Shown here piece by piece: positions 9,565-18,125 of a stretch of 32,040 nt of DNA; the first letter of the stretch is position 1, and every line of letters begins with the position of its first letter. Source of the stretch: Burkholderiales bacterium (GTDB taxonomy: Bacteria; Pseudomonadota; Gammaproteobacteria; Burkholderiales; Burkholderiaceae_C); NCBI GenBank assembly GCA_947451035.1, contig CANFXR010000024.1, positions 1-32,040 on the forward strand, given 5' to 3'. Made by a program: the position numbers and the translations under genes. The notes beneath the pieces are model-generated. The model searched no databases. It saw nothing but the letters and a program-made list of their open reading frames with translations, and was not told where the DNA came from.

Positions 9565-10076
9565 TGAACAGGTTTTTTGTGAAGGCCCTGGCCGCATCAG
9601 TGCTTGTCAGCGCATCGTTTTACTTGCAGGCTGACGAGCTCAAGATCGGCTATGTGAACAGCGATCGCGTGCTGCGTGATGCGACCCCGGCCAAGGCCGC
9701 GCAAGCGAAGCTCGAGGCGGAGTTCTCGAAGCGCGACAAGGAGATGGCTGAGGTCGCCGGCAAGATCAAGGCCGCCGGCGAGAAGCTCGAAAAGGACGCA
9801 CCTACTCTGAGCGAGTCTGAACGTACCCGGCGCCAGCGCGAACTGGTCGATCAGGACCGTGAATTCCAGCGCAAGCGTCGCGAGTTCCAGGAAGACCTGA
9901 CCCAGCGCAAGAACGAAGAGTTGTCCGTGGTCGTTGAGCGCGCCAACAAGGTCATCAAGCAGATTTTCGAGACCGAAAAGTACGACCTGATCATTCAGGA
10001 AGCCGTCTTTGCCGGGCCTCGCATCGACATCACCGACAAGGTCGTCAAGGCATTGAATGCTCAAGGCGCCAAGTGA
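9564..10076 (+). CDS. skp: Periplasmic chaperone Skp/OmpH
   Basis: Skp is a trimeric periplasmic chaperone that carries unfolded outer-membrane proteins to BamA. The 170-residue precursor has a signal peptide ([19 protein letters not shown], cut near LQA/DE) and then the family start [12 protein letters not shown] long, charged, coiled-coil middle (about residues 45-125) forms the tentacles, and the C-terminal [21 protein letters not shown] segment belongs to the body. The ATG overlaps the bamA stop as TGATG, so translation is probably coupled. Its place between bamA and lpxD is the classic one. Confidence 0.95.
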   Translation: MNRFFVKALAASVLVSASFYLQADELKIGYVNSDRVLRDATPAKAAQAKLEAEFSKRDKEMAEVAGKIKAAGEKLEKDAPTLSESERTRRQRELVDQDREFQRKRREFQEDLTQRKNEELSVVVERANKVIKQIFETEKYDLIIQEAVFAGPRIDITDKVVKALNAQGAK

Positions 10077-11121
10077 GCCTGGCATCCAGTTTTCGCTCGG
10101 CGAACTAGCTGATCAACTCGGCGCAGAACTGATCGGCGATCGCGGCTCGGTGGTGAGCCGGATCGGTTCGCTCGACAGCGCCACCCCGGACACGATCTCG
10201 TTCGTCTCCAACCCGCGCTATCTGGCCCAACTCGCCACATCCAGCGCCGGCTGCGTGATCGTGTCAGCCGCGCACCGCGATGCGGCCGTCTCCCGTGGCG
10301 CGACTCTCGTGGCCAGTGATCCCTACCTGTGCTTTGCGCGACTCACCCAGTTGTGGGCAACGCGCAGGCGTGCTGCCATCCCATCCAGCATTCACGCAAG
10401 CGCAGTGATCCATCCCGGCGCCCGGCTTGGTCACCATGTTTCGGTCGGTCCGTTGGCCGTCATTGAAGACGCCGCCGTGATTGGCGATGGGGCCGTGATC
10501 GGCGCTCAGTGCTTCGTCGGCGAGGGCGCGTCGGTGGGGGCTCAAACGCGCCTGGCGCCGCAGGTGGTGCTGGGTTCGCGCTGTCACATTGGAGCGCGCG
10601 GAGTGGTCCACGGGGGCGTGGTCATCGGTTCCGACGGCTTCGGCTTCGCGCCCAGCGGCGGCCGCTGGGAAAAGATCGAACAGCTGGGTGGCGTGAGCAT
10701 CGGCGACGACGTCGAGATCGGCGCCAACACCTGCATTGACCGTGGTGCTCTTGACGACACCGTGATCGAAGACGGCGTGAAGCTCGACAACCTGGTTCAG
10801 ATCGCCCACAACGTGCACGTCGGTGCTCACACCGCCATGGCGGGCACGGCTGCGGTGGCCGGCAGCGCACGCATTGGTGCGCACTGCACGCTGGCCGGTG
10901 GGGCGGGGGTGTCGGGTCACGTGACGCTGGCCGATCACGTCCACATCTCGGCGCGAACGGTGGCCACCCACTCGATCCTGCGCCCGGGTGTCTACACGGG
11001 GCTGTTTCCCATCGACGACAATGCTTCGTGGGAAAAGAACGCGGCCACGTTGCGCCAGTTGCACCGGTTGCGCGACCGCATCAGAGCGCTTGAGAAGAAT
11101 AAAGAAATCGGAACCTCATGA
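10057..11121 (+). CDS. lpxD: UDP-3-O-acylglucosamine N-acyltransferase
   Basis: LpxD adds the second hydroxyacyl chain to UDP-3-O-acylglucosamine, the third step of lipid A synthesis. The 354 residues contain an N-terminal uridine-binding domain ([12 protein letters not shown]), then a long left-handed beta-helix of hexapeptide repeats, and a C-terminal helix ([16 protein letters not shown]). The catalytic His is about residue 251 in [14 protein letters not shown]. The ATG at 10057 overlaps the end of skp by 20 bases; it has an AAGG ribosome site, and no later in-frame start precedes the conserved sequence. The stop overlaps fabZ. Confidence 0.97.
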   Translation: MLKAPSEPGIQFSLGELADQLGAELIGDRGSVVSRIGSLDSATPDTISFVSNPRYLAQLATSSAGCVIVSAAHRDAAVSRGATLVASDPYLCFARLTQLWATRRRAAIPSSIHASAVIHPGARLGHHVSVGPLAVIEDAAVIGDGAVIGAQCFVGEGASVGAQTRLAPQVVLGSRCHIGARGVVHGGVVIGSDGFGFAPSGGRWEKIEQLGGVSIGDDVEIGANTCIDRGALDDTVIEDGVKLDNLVQIAHNVHVGAHTAMAGTAAVAGSARIGAHCTLAGGAGVSGHVTLADHVHISARTVATHSILRPGVYTGLFPIDDNASWEKNAATLRQLHRLRDRIRALEKNKEIGTS

Positions 11122-11558
11122 TGATGGACATCCACGAAATACTGAAAACGCTGCCGCACCGCTTCCCGATCCTGCTCGTGGACCGGGTGCTCGAGATCGA
11201 GGTGGGCGTACGCATCAAGGCGCTCAAGAACGTGAGCATCAACGAGCCGTACTTCAGTGGCCATTTCCCGTTTCGCCCGGTGATGCCTGGGGTGCTGATG
11301 ATCGAGGCGCTGGCTCAAACCGCGGCCATTCTTGGCTACAAGAGTTTTGGCGATGCGGGCGATAACTCGGTGTTCTATTTCGCCGGCATCGACGATGCGC
11401 GCTTCAAGCGGCCTGTCGAACCCGGCGATCAGATGATCCTCGAGGTCTGGCTCGACCGAAAAAAGGCCAGCATCCTCAAGTTCAAGGCGCGCGCCTCGGT
11501 CGATGGCGAAACCGTGGTCGAAGCGAGTTTGCTGTGCACCACGCGCACCATTCTTTGA
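11118..11558 (+). CDS. fabZ: 3-hydroxyacyl-ACP dehydratase FabZ
   Basis: FabZ dehydrates 3-hydroxyacyl-ACP in fatty acid elongation and competes with LpxA and LpxD for the same hydroxyacyl-ACP pool, which explains the linkage. The 146-residue hot-dog-fold protein shows [27 protein letters not shown] with the catalytic His at 49, and [11 protein letters not shown] with the catalytic Glu at 63. Three ATGs in a row (11118, 11121, 11124) could start it. The first overlaps the lpxD stop as ATGA and is used here. All three give nearly the same protein. Confidence 0.97.
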   Translation: MMMDIHEILKTLPHRFPILLVDRVLEIEVGVRIKALKNVSINEPYFSGHFPFRPVMPGVLMIEALAQTAAILGYKSFGDAGDNSVFYFAGIDDARFKRPVEPGDQMILEVWLDRKKASILKFKARASVDGETVVEASLLCTTRTIL

Positions 11559-11620
11559 TGGCGGCTGCGAGCCTGTGCTCCCGCCTTGGAACTGATGAAT
11601 CTTTCTGATTGCGTTGCCGC

Positions 11621-12409
11621 ATGGCTTTGATTCACCCCACCGCAATCATCGAAGACGGGGCCGAGCTCGATGAGTCGGTCAGCGTCGATGCCTTCAGCAT
11701 CGTGCGTTCGCATGTGCGCATTGGCGCCGGCACGACCATCGGACCGCACTGCGTGATCGAAGGCCGCACGACCATTGGTCGCGACAACCGGATCTTCCAG
11801 TTCTGCTCGATCGGCGCGATACCGCAGGACAAGAAATACGCCGGTGAGCCCACCGAGTTGCACATCGGAAACCGCAACACGATTCGCGAAGGTTGCACCT
11901 TCAACATCGGCACCGTGCAGGACCGTGGCGTGACGTCGATCGGCGACGACAACTGGTTGATGGGCTACGTTCACATCGCGCACGACTGCGAAGTGGGCAA
12001 CCAGATCATCATGGCCAACTACGTGGGTCTGGCCGGACACGTTCAGGTCGGCGACTGGGCGATCGTCGGCGGGCTCAGCGGCTTGCACCAGTTCGTGAAG
12101 GTCGGGCCGCACGCGATGATCGGTTTTTCCAGCGCGGTGTCGCAAGATGTGCCGCCGTTCATGACCGTCGACGGCAATCCGCTGTCGGTTCGCGGGTTCA
12201 ACGTCGAGGGCTTGCGCCGCCGGGGCTTCAGCCCGGAGCGCATTGCCGCCATCAAGCAGATGCACCGGTTGCTCTACCGCGAGGGCCATTCCCTCGAGCA
12301 AGCGCGCGATGCGATTGCCGCGTTGGCATCGAGCATGCCGGAGGCCGATGCCGACGTCGCCACCATGAGCGCGTTTCTCGAGCACTCCCGCCGCGGCATC
12401 GCGCGCTGA
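11621..12409 (+). CDS. lpxA: UDP-N-acetylglucosamine acyltransferase
   Basis: LpxA carries out the first step of lipid A synthesis, moving a hydroxyacyl chain from ACP to UDP-GlcNAc. With the ATG at 11621 the protein has 262 residues, the same length as the E. coli enzyme. The start [14 protein letters not shown] opens the beta-helix. The catalytic His is residue 121 in [10 protein letters not shown], and the C-terminal part has the [15 protein letters not shown] helix region. The ribosome site is weak, and an in-frame TTG lies four codons upstream. The 62-base gap after fabZ is larger than its neighbours and holds an imperfect GC-rich hairpin just after the fabZ stop. Confidence 0.97.
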   Translation: MALIHPTAIIEDGAELDESVSVDAFSIVRSHVRIGAGTTIGPHCVIEGRTTIGRDNRIFQFCSIGAIPQDKKYAGEPTELHIGNRNTIREGCTFNIGTVQDRGVTSIGDDNWLMGYVHIAHDCEVGNQIIMANYVGLAGHVQVGDWAIVGGLSGLHQFVKVGPHAMIGFSSAVSQDVPPFMTVDGNPLSVRGFNVEGLRRRGFSPERIAAIKQMHRLLYREGHSLEQARDAIAALASSMPEADADVATMSAFLEHSRRGIAR

Positions 12410-12445
12410 GCGCTCACTTGCGCTCAAGCCGGCAGTCGATCACCC

Positions 12446-13594
12446 ATGCATGACCGTGCGCCTCGCCTTGCGATGGTGGCCGGCGAAGCCTCGGGAGACC
12501 TGCTGGCCGGGATGCTGCTGGGTGGCCTGAGGCAACGCTGGCCGGGGCTGACCTCCGGCGGCATCGGCGGGCCCAGGATGGCGGCCCAGGGCTTCGATCC
12601 CTGGTGGCCCAGCGACAAACTCGCGGTGCGCGGTTATGTCGAGGTGCTCAGTCATTACCCCGAGTTGCTCGGCATTCGCAACCGGCTCACCAAGCGCTTG
12701 CTGGCCGATCCGCCTGACGTCTTCATCGGTGTCGATGCGCCTGATTTCAACCTCGACCTCGAGGTCCAGCTCAAGGCGCACGGCATCCGTACGATCCATT
12801 TCATCGGCCCGTCGATCTGGGCCTGGCGCGGTGAGCGCATCGAAAAGATCAAGCGCGCCGTCGACCACGTGCTTTGCATCTTCCCCTTCGAGCCGGCGCT
12901 CTACGCGAAGCACGGCGTGGAAGCGACGTATGTGGGCCATCCGCTGGCCGACGCGATCCCGCTCGAGGTACCGCGCCAGGCCAGTCGTGCCGCACTGAAC
13001 CTTGACGCCAACGACACCGTCGTCGCCCTGCTCCCCGGCAGCCGGCGTGTGGAGATCCAGTACATCGCGCCTGCGCTGCTGGCCGCCGCGTGCGAGATGA
13101 AGCGCAGTCGTCCGGATCTGAAATTCGTGCTGCCTGCCGCCCCGGGTTTGCGCTCGATGATCGAACCGCTGCTGGCCGAACACGCTCGTGGCGTGGGTGT
13201 GCAACTCATCGATGGTCATTCGCACGAGGCATTGGCCGCCTGTGACGTGACGTTGATCGCCAGCGGCACGGCAACGCTCGAGGCGGCCCTGTTCAAGCGG
13301 CCGATGGTGATCGCCTACAAGATGCACTGGCTGAGCGCGCAGATCATGAAGTTCAAGGGCGGCTACCAGCCCTGGGTGGGCTTGCCCAACATCCTGCTCG
13401 AGGACTTCGCGGTGCCCGAGTTGCTCCAGAAAAATGCCACCGCCAAGGCGCTGGCCGATGCGGCACTGGATTGGCTCGAAAACCCGGCAGCCTGCGCGGC
13501 GCTGGCGGCCCGCTTCGAGCGGCTTCATCACGACTTGCGCCGCAATACCGCGCAGGCCGCTACCGATGCGATCGCGAGCTTTCTTGCGCGCTGA
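12446..13594 (+). CDS. lpxB: Lipid-A-disaccharide synthase
   Basis: LpxB is a peripheral membrane glycosyltransferase (family GT19) that joins lipid X and UDP-diacylglucosamine into the lipid A disaccharide. The 382 residues match the family. The N-terminal motif GEASGD is at residues 13-18, followed by [20 protein letters not shown] and [14 protein letters not shown]. The nucleotide-sugar half shows [12 protein letters not shown] and the [17 protein letters not shown] donor-binding region. It follows lpxA by 36 bases; rnhB starts inside its 3' end. No lpxC, lpxH or lpxK is seen in this window. Confidence 0.97.
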   Translation: MHDRAPRLAMVAGEASGDLLAGMLLGGLRQRWPGLTSGGIGGPRMAAQGFDPWWPSDKLAVRGYVEVLSHYPELLGIRNRLTKRLLADPPDVFIGVDAPDFNLDLEVQLKAHGIRTIHFIGPSIWAWRGERIEKIKRAVDHVLCIFPFEPALYAKHGVEATYVGHPLADAIPLEVPRQASRAALNLDANDTVVALLPGSRRVEIQYIAPALLAAACEMKRSRPDLKFVLPAAPGLRSMIEPLLAEHARGVGVQLIDGHSHEALAACDVTLIASGTATLEAALFKRPMVIAYKMHWLSAQIMKFKGGYQPWVGLPNILLEDFAVPELLQKNATAKALADAALDWLENPAACAALAARFERLHHDLRRNTAQAATDAIASFLAR

Positions 13595-14186
13595 GCAGTT
13601 GCCGCTGGGCTGGGACGTGCCGGGTCTGGTCGCCGGCGTGGACGAGGCCGGTCGGGGGCCGCTGGCCGGCCCGGTCGTCGCTGCGGCCGTCATCCTTGAC
13701 GAACTGCAGCCGATCCGCGGTCTGGCCGATTCGAAGAAGCTCTCGCCGAAGACCCGCGAACGGCTGTTCGACGAGATCCGTGCCAAGGCGCTGTGCTGCT
13801 GCATCGCCGAAGCCAGTGTCGAGGAGATCGACCGACTGAACATCCTGCAGGCAACGCTGCTGGCGATGCGCCGCGCCGTGGAAGGCTTGCGCTTGCGACC
13901 GCACCGGGTGCTGGTCGATGGCAACCGGCTGCCGATGCTGTCGGTGCCGGCCGAGGCCATCGTGCAGGGCGACTCCAAGGTACAGGCCATTTCGGCCGCC
14001 TCCATCCTGGCCAAGGTGCATCGCGACAGGCTGTGTGCGCTGCTGCATGAGCGCCATCCCCAATATGGATTCGATGCCCACAAGGGTTATGGCACGCAGG
14101 CGCACATGGCCGCCTTGCGAGAGCACGGCGCCTGCCCCGAGCATCGCCGTTCGTTTGCGCCCGTGCGTGCGGTCTTGCCGCCATGA
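13566..14186 (+). CDS. rnhB: Ribonuclease HII
   Basis: RNase HII cuts RNA at RNA-DNA junctions and starts removal of misincorporated ribonucleotides. The catalytic block [14 protein letters not shown] places Asp26 and Glu27; [24 protein letters not shown] and [16 protein letters not shown] follow, and the C-terminus has [11 protein letters not shown]. The frame is open far upstream within lpxB. I chose the ATG at 13566, which overlaps lpxB by 29 bases and gives 206 residues; TTG at 13584 is an alternative. The lpxB-rnhB order is common in proteobacteria. The stop overlaps the next gene as ATGA. Confidence 0.95.
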   Translation: MRSRAFLRAEQLPLGWDVPGLVAGVDEAGRGPLAGPVVAAAVILDELQPIRGLADSKKLSPKTRERLFDEIRAKALCCCIAEASVEEIDRLNILQATLLAMRRAVEGLRLRPHRVLVDGNRLPMLSVPAEAIVQGDSKVQAISAASILAKVHRDRLCALLHERHPQYGFDAHKGYGTQAHMAALREHGACPEHRRSFAPVRAVLPP

Positions 14187-14965
14187 GCGAGTCGCGCGTC
14201 AAGTCGATCACCTCGCGTGACAACCCGCTGCTGCTGCGGCTGCGCAAGCAGGGCCGCGACCCGATGGCTTACCGCAAGAGCGGTGAGCTCTGGCTCCAGG
14301 GCGATCACCTCTGTCGGGCCTTCCTGCAGCGTGGCGGGGTGCCTCTTCAGGCCGTCCTCACCGAGGCGGCCTGGGCCTCGCCGCTGCGTGATCTGGCACT
14401 CGCAGCGCCCGCTGTGTCGGTGCTTGCGGGATCGCTGATGGACGGCATCAGCTCGCTTGAATCTGCGGCGCCGGTCGGGTTCATCGTGGCCTGGCAACCT
14501 GCTGCCGGGGTGCAGCCGGATGCGGCCACCGTCGTGCTCGACCGCTTGCAGGACGCCGGCAATGTGGGAACCGTGCTGCGCAGCGCTTCGGCCTTCGGGT
14601 TCACTCAGGTGGTGGCGCTCAAGGGCACCGCCGGCCTGTGGTCGCCGAAGGTCTTGCGCGCGGGCATGGGGGCGCACTTCGGTTTGTCTCTGGTTGAAGG
14701 GGTCGATGTCGAGGCCTTGCGTGCGCTGCGCTTGCCGTTGCTCGCCACCAGTTCGCACGCGCCACAGGCGATCCACGAGGTGACTTTGCCGTGGCCTTGC
14801 GCCTGGGTGCTTGGCCACGAAGGCGAGGGCGTGTCGGCCGCGCTGCAATCGCATTGCAGCCAGTCGCTGCGCATCGCGCAGCCCGGGGGCGAGGAGTCGC
14901 TCAACGTGGCCGTCGCCGCGGCTGTGTGTCTGTACGAGTCATCCCGCCAGCGTCTGGCCCGCTGA
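14183..14965 (+). CDS. TrmH/SpoU-family RNA 2'-O-methyltransferase (RlmB-like)
   Basis: This is a SPOUT-fold enzyme that likely methylates a ribose 2'-OH in rRNA, using S-adenosylmethionine bound in a trefoil knot. All three SpoU motifs are present: [20 protein letters not shown] (about residues 118-138, with the Asn and catalytic Arg), LGHEGEGVS (210-218), and [14 protein letters not shown] with Asn241. An N-terminal domain of about 100 residues resembles the substrate-binding domain of the RlmB/TsnR type ([17 protein letters not shown]). The exact target nucleotide cannot be read from sequence. It overlaps rnhB by four bases and is the last gene of the large + strand train, followed by a long hairpin. 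Confidence 0.88.
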   Translation: MSESRVKSITSRDNPLLLRLRKQGRDPMAYRKSGELWLQGDHLCRAFLQRGGVPLQAVLTEAAWASPLRDLALAAPAVSVLAGSLMDGISSLESAAPVGFIVAWQPAAGVQPDAATVVLDRLQDAGNVGTVLRSASAFGFTQVVALKGTAGLWSPKVLRAGMGAHFGLSLVEGVDVEALRALRLPLLATSSHAPQAIHEVTLPWPCAWVLGHEGEGVSAALQSHCSQSLRIAQPGGEESLNVAVAAAVCLYESSRQRLAR

Positions 14966-14996
14966 TCCCCTACAAGGTCGAGCGGGTCAGGCGCTG
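14948..14996. terminator. Long hairpin at the convergent junction (bidirectional terminator candidate)
   Basis: CAGCGTCTGGCCCGCT (14948-14963) pairs along all 16 positions with AGCGGGTCAGGCGCTG (14981-14996), counting two G-U pairs, around a 17-base loop. The stem takes in the ends of both convergent genes and their stop codons. There is no T-run. The G-U pairs form only in the + strand transcript; the - strand RNA would have two A-C mismatches. It probably ends or protects transcripts of the rnhB-methyltransferase side. Confidence 0.55.
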
Positions 14997-15940
14997 CGTT
15001 CGCAAGCCCTCTCGGCTGCCAGCGCCTGCCAAGCTGCAGCGATGCACTCGGCTTGCCGCGCCAGCGGGCCGGGTGCCGGTTTCTCGCCACTGATGACAGC
15101 CTGGATATAGACCGCCGTGGTGGCCGCGTCGATGTTGCGTGGCAGAACCGGCAGTTCGGTGAGCACGCCTTCCTGGGCTGCAACTGAAAACTCAGGCCTC
15201 AACTGACCTTGCAGGAACACATCGAGTCGAGGCAGCCGCCGCGGGTCGGCCACCGGCTCGCCCTCGGTGCCGCGCAGCAGCATGGCATGCGCGTGTTCGC
15301 GCTGCAGGAACGCCGTCAGGACTTCGCCATATTCGGGGTGCGTGTGGTTGACCACTCGAAACGACTGGCTCCCTGCGGTTGGATCGAGCAGTTTGGCCAC
15401 CGTGTGGCCCGCGTTGCGCAGGCCGATCACCCAGCGCACGTCCAGCAAACGCGCGAGCGCCGGGCACAGGGTTTCGGTGGCCATGAATACCGGTTCACGC
15501 CGAGCCCAGGCGTGGGGCACATCGGCGGCATCGAGCGCCGTTGGCAGGCCGAGATCATGAAACACCGCGGCGGTGGTCACGCGAGAAGGGTCCTTGGACG
15601 GCCCGTGCACCAGCACCGGTATGTCGTTCTGGGCCAGCAGCAGGGCCAGCAGTGCGGTCAGGTTGGGCAGCTTGCGCGCCCCGTTGTATGACGGAAGGAT
15701 CACCAACGGTTTGGCCGGGCTGAGTTTCAGGCTTCGCTCGTGGACCGCACGCAGGAAGCCGCTCAGTTCATCGATGGATTCGCCCTTGATGCGCATCGCC
15801 AAGGCGAAGGCGCCAAGCTCGAGGTCGCTCACTCTGCCATCGAGCACCTGGCCCATCAGGTCGTGAGACTGTTCGGCACTCAGGGAGCGCGCACCTTCCC
15901 TGCCGCGGCCGATTTCCTTGATGTAAGTGGCAATGCTCAT
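14987..15940 (-). CDS. ybiB: YbiB-like protein, anthranilate phosphoribosyltransferase fold (TrpD2 family)
   Basis: The 317-residue protein has the glycosyltransferase family 3 layout: an N-terminal helical domain (LMGQVLDGRVSDLELGAFAL, then AMRIKGESIDELSGFLRA) followed by the phosphoribosyltransferase-like alpha/beta domain. It differs from true TrpD. The glycine-rich PRPP loop expected near residue 85 reads PSYNGARKLPNLTALLALLL, which fits the YbiB/TrpD2 branch. E. coli YbiB is known to bind nucleic acids instead of acting in tryptophan synthesis. No trp genes are nearby. It converges on the rRNA methyltransferase and is divergent from an exported SRPBCC gene, with a perfect dyad in the shared upstream region. 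Confidence 0.82.
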   Translation of the reverse strand: MSIATYIKEIGRGREGARSLSAEQSHDLMGQVLDGRVSDLELGAFALAMRIKGESIDELSGFLRAVHERSLKLSPAKPLVILPSYNGARKLPNLTALLALLLAQNDIPVLVHGPSKDPSRVTTAAVFHDLGLPTALDAADVPHAWARREPVFMATETLCPALARLLDVRWVIGLRNAGHTVAKLLDPTAGSQSFRVVNHTHPEYGEVLTAFLQREHAHAMLLRGTEGEPVADPRRLPRLDVFLQGQLRPEFSVAAQEGVLTELPVLPRNIDAATTAVYIQAVISGEKPAPGPLARQAECIAAAWQALAAERACERSA

Positions 15941-15988
15941 TCGATGTCGGTGGCGAATCTTTGCGGGGCTGTGGCTCGGCCGCTAGGG

Positions 15989-16006
15989 GTGCAATGGCTA
16001 TTGCAC
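15989..16006. promoter_or_regulatory. Perfect inverted repeat in divergent intergenic region (candidate operator)
   Basis: GTGCAAT (15989-15995), a GGCT spacer and ATTGCAC (16000-16006) form a perfect 7-bp dyad. It lies 49 bases upstream of the ybiB-like start and 130 bases upstream of the SRPBCC start, in the only shared control region of this divergent pair. The size suits a dimeric repressor site. No regulator gene is adjacent, so the binding protein is unknown. Confidence 0.4.
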
Positions 16007-16135
16007 AGCAATTTCCAGGCCTATGGGGATCTCCATGTGGCGAACGGCTGCGCAGTGTCCAATAATCAAGGTCTTTCTCGCATGGACGCGTCGTCGCAGC
16101 GAGCGATATTTCTACTGATTCGCAGGAGTTACCCC

Positions 16136-16642
16136 ATGAGAAACATCATTCGTCGCTTCACGATCGCCGCCGGCCTGTTGATGGCAGCCGCGAGTGCCTG
16201 TGCCGTCGGTGCCGTGTCCTTCGAGCGGGAAGTGACCATCGACAGCACGCCTGACACAGTCTGGAAATTCGTCGGCGACTTCAACTCACTCGATGTATGG
16301 CACCCGTCGGTGCTCAAAAGCACGATCGAGGGCAAGAGCAAGCCGACAGTCGCTGGGGCCATTCGGGTGCTCAAGTTGGTCGGTGGCGCTGAACTCGTCG
16401 AGAAACTGGTCAAGTACAGCGCCGCCCAGAAGAGCTACACCTATGCCGGGGTGAAGGGCCCGCTGCCGGTCAAGAACTACCTGTCGACCATTGCGCTGAC
16501 CGCGGCGCCGGACGGCAAGACGGTCATGAAGTGGAGCGCGACCTTTGATCCCAATGGGATGGACGAGGACATCGTGACCGAGATCGTTTCGATCGCCTTT
16601 GATGGCGGTTTGGACAAAGTCGTCACCAACTTCAAGCGCTGA
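16136..16642 (+). CDS. Exported SRPBCC-family protein (polyketide cyclase/dehydrase-like)
   Basis: The 168-residue precursor begins with a Sec signal peptide (MRNIIRRFTIAAGLLMAAAS, cut near ACAVGA). The rest is one START-like SRPBCC domain: VSFEREVTIDSTPDTVWKFV with the DFNSLDVWHP turn, a beta-sheet middle, and the long C-terminal helix FDGGLDKVVTNFKR. This fold encloses a hydrophobic ligand; the ligand here is unknown. The ATG at 16136 has a good GGAG ribosome site. The frame is open upstream to 15740 only as a shadow of the opposite gene. Many SRPBCC proteins are cytosolic, so a periplasmic one is less usual. It is likely monocistronic, with a terminator downstream. Confidence 0.8.
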   Translation: MRNIIRRFTIAAGLLMAAASACAVGAVSFEREVTIDSTPDTVWKFVGDFNSLDVWHPSVLKSTIEGKSKPTVAGAIRVLKLVGGAELVEKLVKYSAAQKSYTYAGVKGPLPVKNYLSTIALTAAPDGKTVMKWSATFDPNGMDEDIVTEIVSIAFDGGLDKVVTNFKR

Positions 16643-16704
16643 GCTTCGCGAGGTGGCCGGCGTCTGTGGCGCCGGCTCGAAGGCGCTGCAGCGCATTTCC
16701 GGAC

Positions 16705-16724
16705 CCCCCTGAATAGGGGGTTTT
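16705..16724 (+). terminator. Intrinsic terminator after the SRPBCC gene
   Basis: CCCCCT (16705-16710), GAAT loop and AGGGGG (16715-16720) make a perfect 6-bp stem followed by TTTT, with another T-run soon after. Two more dyads lie just upstream: GCCGGCG/CGCCGGC at 16656-16676 and the palindrome GCGCTGCAGCGC at about 16684-16695. Together they give a strong transcription stop. Confidence 0.75.
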
Positions 16725-16870
16725 GCGTTTTTGGGCGTCGATCGGGGCCTGTTTCCCACCATGGATGCAGCGCTTTGCGATAGCCTCCGCGCATGGGGCG
16801 AAAGTGTCTCGCCTGGGTTGTTTGTCGCGGGGTTCGTTCGGGCCCACTCGACGCCGATGAAAGAGCAGGG

Positions 16871-17923
16871 ATGATCACGACCACGCAGGCGTCGGATGCC
16901 GATTCGCGGGTGATACCGATCGACATGGCCACGTCTCTGGACCTTGAGCCCGGTGCCTGGGATGGCGTTCTGGCCGCGTTGCTGATCCATCTGGACGCAG
17001 GGCTTTCGGTCAAGCGAGCCGAGAACGGTTCCTACGTGCACGCCAGTGCGCATCTCGCCACGCTGTTGGGCCGAACGCCGGACGAACTGATCGGGCTGAC
17101 TGACGTGGAGTTGTTCGGCCACGACGCAGCCGTCTTGCTTCGGGAGGCCGACGCGACTGCTCTGATGGCGGGCCGGCCGCGGGGCAGCGAGCACCGGCTT
17201 TCTCTCGACGCGGCACAACCGCGGCGTGACTTCAAGGTCGTTTGCGTGCCGCTGGCCAGCGCGAGTTCGGTGGCTCCGCAATATCTCGCCCATCTCTGGG
17301 TGGACTTGACCGAATCGCTGCGACGTGATGCCAAGCTTTCGATGGCGCTGATGCAACTCGAACAGCAGCAGATCGCCAACGAAGCCCTGAGCCGCGAGTC
17401 GCAGGAGGCACGTCAAAGACAAAGCGGCGGCGGGCTCTACCCGCGCGCCCAGTTCGATGACCAACTGCGCCGGGAGGTCGACCTGTCGACCCGTGAGCAC
17501 CGGGAGTTCTCGCTGGTCTCGATTGCGATCGACCCCCCGAACGAAATCGAGTTCGACCTCGGACCGGCCGCGCGCCCACGCGTTGTTGAAGCGTTGGGCC
17601 GGCTGATTCGCAGCAACACCCGCGCCATGGACGCCTCATGCAGTCTGGGCGAAGACCGCTTTGCGATCTTGCTGTCGGGCGTGGGACTGGCCACCGCCCA
17701 TGCGCGCGTGGAGAGCCTGCGCAGGCAGTGCGCCACGCAACTCGTGGTGCTCGATGGCCATGACTTCGGGTTCACCGTGTCAATGGGCGTGGCGAGCTTT
17801 CCGCACACCTCCCACACGCAAGACGAGTTGTTTGACGCGTCTGACATGGCGCTGGTTTCGGCTCAAAGGCGGGGCGGGAACTGCGTCAGCCTGGCCAGCA
17901 TCCGCTTCGATGCCGTGGCTTGA
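16871..17923 (+). CDS. PAS domain protein with degenerate GGDEF domain
   Basis: The 350-residue protein has an N-terminal PAS domain (about residues 35-160: ENGSYVHASAHLATLLGRTP, then DELIGLTDVELFG), a coiled linker (about 155-185), and a C-terminal GGDEF-type domain. The signature reads GEDRF at about 260-264 instead of GGDEF/GGEEF, and the upstream DxLTGL motif is lost (SGGGLYPRAQF), so cyclase activity is unlikely. The inhibitory-site motif RxxD is kept as RAMD at 251-254, five residues before the signature, and TVSMGVASFP and the AQRRGGN end are normal. It may be a c-di-GMP receptor. No membrane segment is seen. An earlier ATG at 16793 is possible, but 16871 has a purine-rich AGAGCAGGG just upstream. 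Confidence 0.72.
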   Translation: MITTTQASDADSRVIPIDMATSLDLEPGAWDGVLAALLIHLDAGLSVKRAENGSYVHASAHLATLLGRTPDELIGLTDVELFGHDAAVLLREADATALMAGRPRGSEHRLSLDAAQPRRDFKVVCVPLASASSVAPQYLAHLWVDLTESLRRDAKLSMALMQLEQQQIANEALSRESQEARQRQSGGGLYPRAQFDDQLRREVDLSTREHREFSLVSIAIDPPNEIEFDLGPAARPRVVEALGRLIRSNTRAMDASCSLGEDRFAILLSGVGLATAHARVESLRRQCATQLVVLDGHDFGFTVSMGVASFPHTSHTQDELFDASDMALVSAQRRGGNCVSLASIRFDAVA

Positions 17924-17943
17924 TCTGCGTTTGGCTTGAGGGT

Positions 17944-18119
17944 GTCCGCTGCGAGCCGTGGGCCGCATTCCTGAACCCAGGGGATTCAGGTGGGCCAGGT
18001 CAACCGTGCTTCGGGTTCATCTGACGCGAGACGATCACGCCCACTCGGCAATGTTCCAGGCCCAGGCTCGCGAGAGCATCGGTTCAAGGAAATATAGAAC
18101 CCACGTGAACGCAGCGGAC
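17944..18119 (-). ncRNA. ssrS: 6S RNA
   Basis: Read on the minus strand, the RNA opens with GTCCGCTGCG (18119-18110), which pairs perfectly with its end CGCAGCGGAC (17953-17944). A second block, GTGGG with CCCAC, lengthens the closing stem. The span is 176 bases, the usual 6S size. The 3' side carries CCTGAATCCCCTGGGTTCAG, matching the small hairpin beside the central bubble in E. coli 6S RNA, followed by a GCGGCCCACGG stretch. The 5' side has GTTCTATATTT, like the GAGCCGATATTT of E. coli. It lies 66 bases downstream of zapA in the same direction, as in E. coli. 6S RNA mimics an open promoter and holds sigma-70 RNA polymerase in stationary phase. Confidence 0.87.
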
Positions 18120-18125
18120 GAGCAA

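Noticed and set aside
7207-9597. A 796-codon open frame on the minus strand opposite bamA
   Set aside because: It mirrors the bamA codons, is rich in His/Arg/Val/Asp as GC-rich antisense frames are, and shows no domain. bamA is certain in this stretch.
11588-11608. Sigma-E-like promoter before lpxA (GGAACT followed by TCTGA)
   Set aside because: The two elements are only about ten bases apart, far from the roughly 16 needed for a sigma-E promoter.
14987-15940. Tryptophan biosynthesis gene trpD
   Set aside because: The fold is shared, but the glycine-rich PRPP loop is changed, there are no trp genes nearby, and the sequence fits the YbiB/TrpD2 branch.
15740-16135. N-terminal extension of the SRPBCC frame
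   Set aside because: This part is antisense to the ybiB-like gene and the intergenic gap. The ATG at 16136 has a GGAG ribosome site and begins a proper signal peptide.
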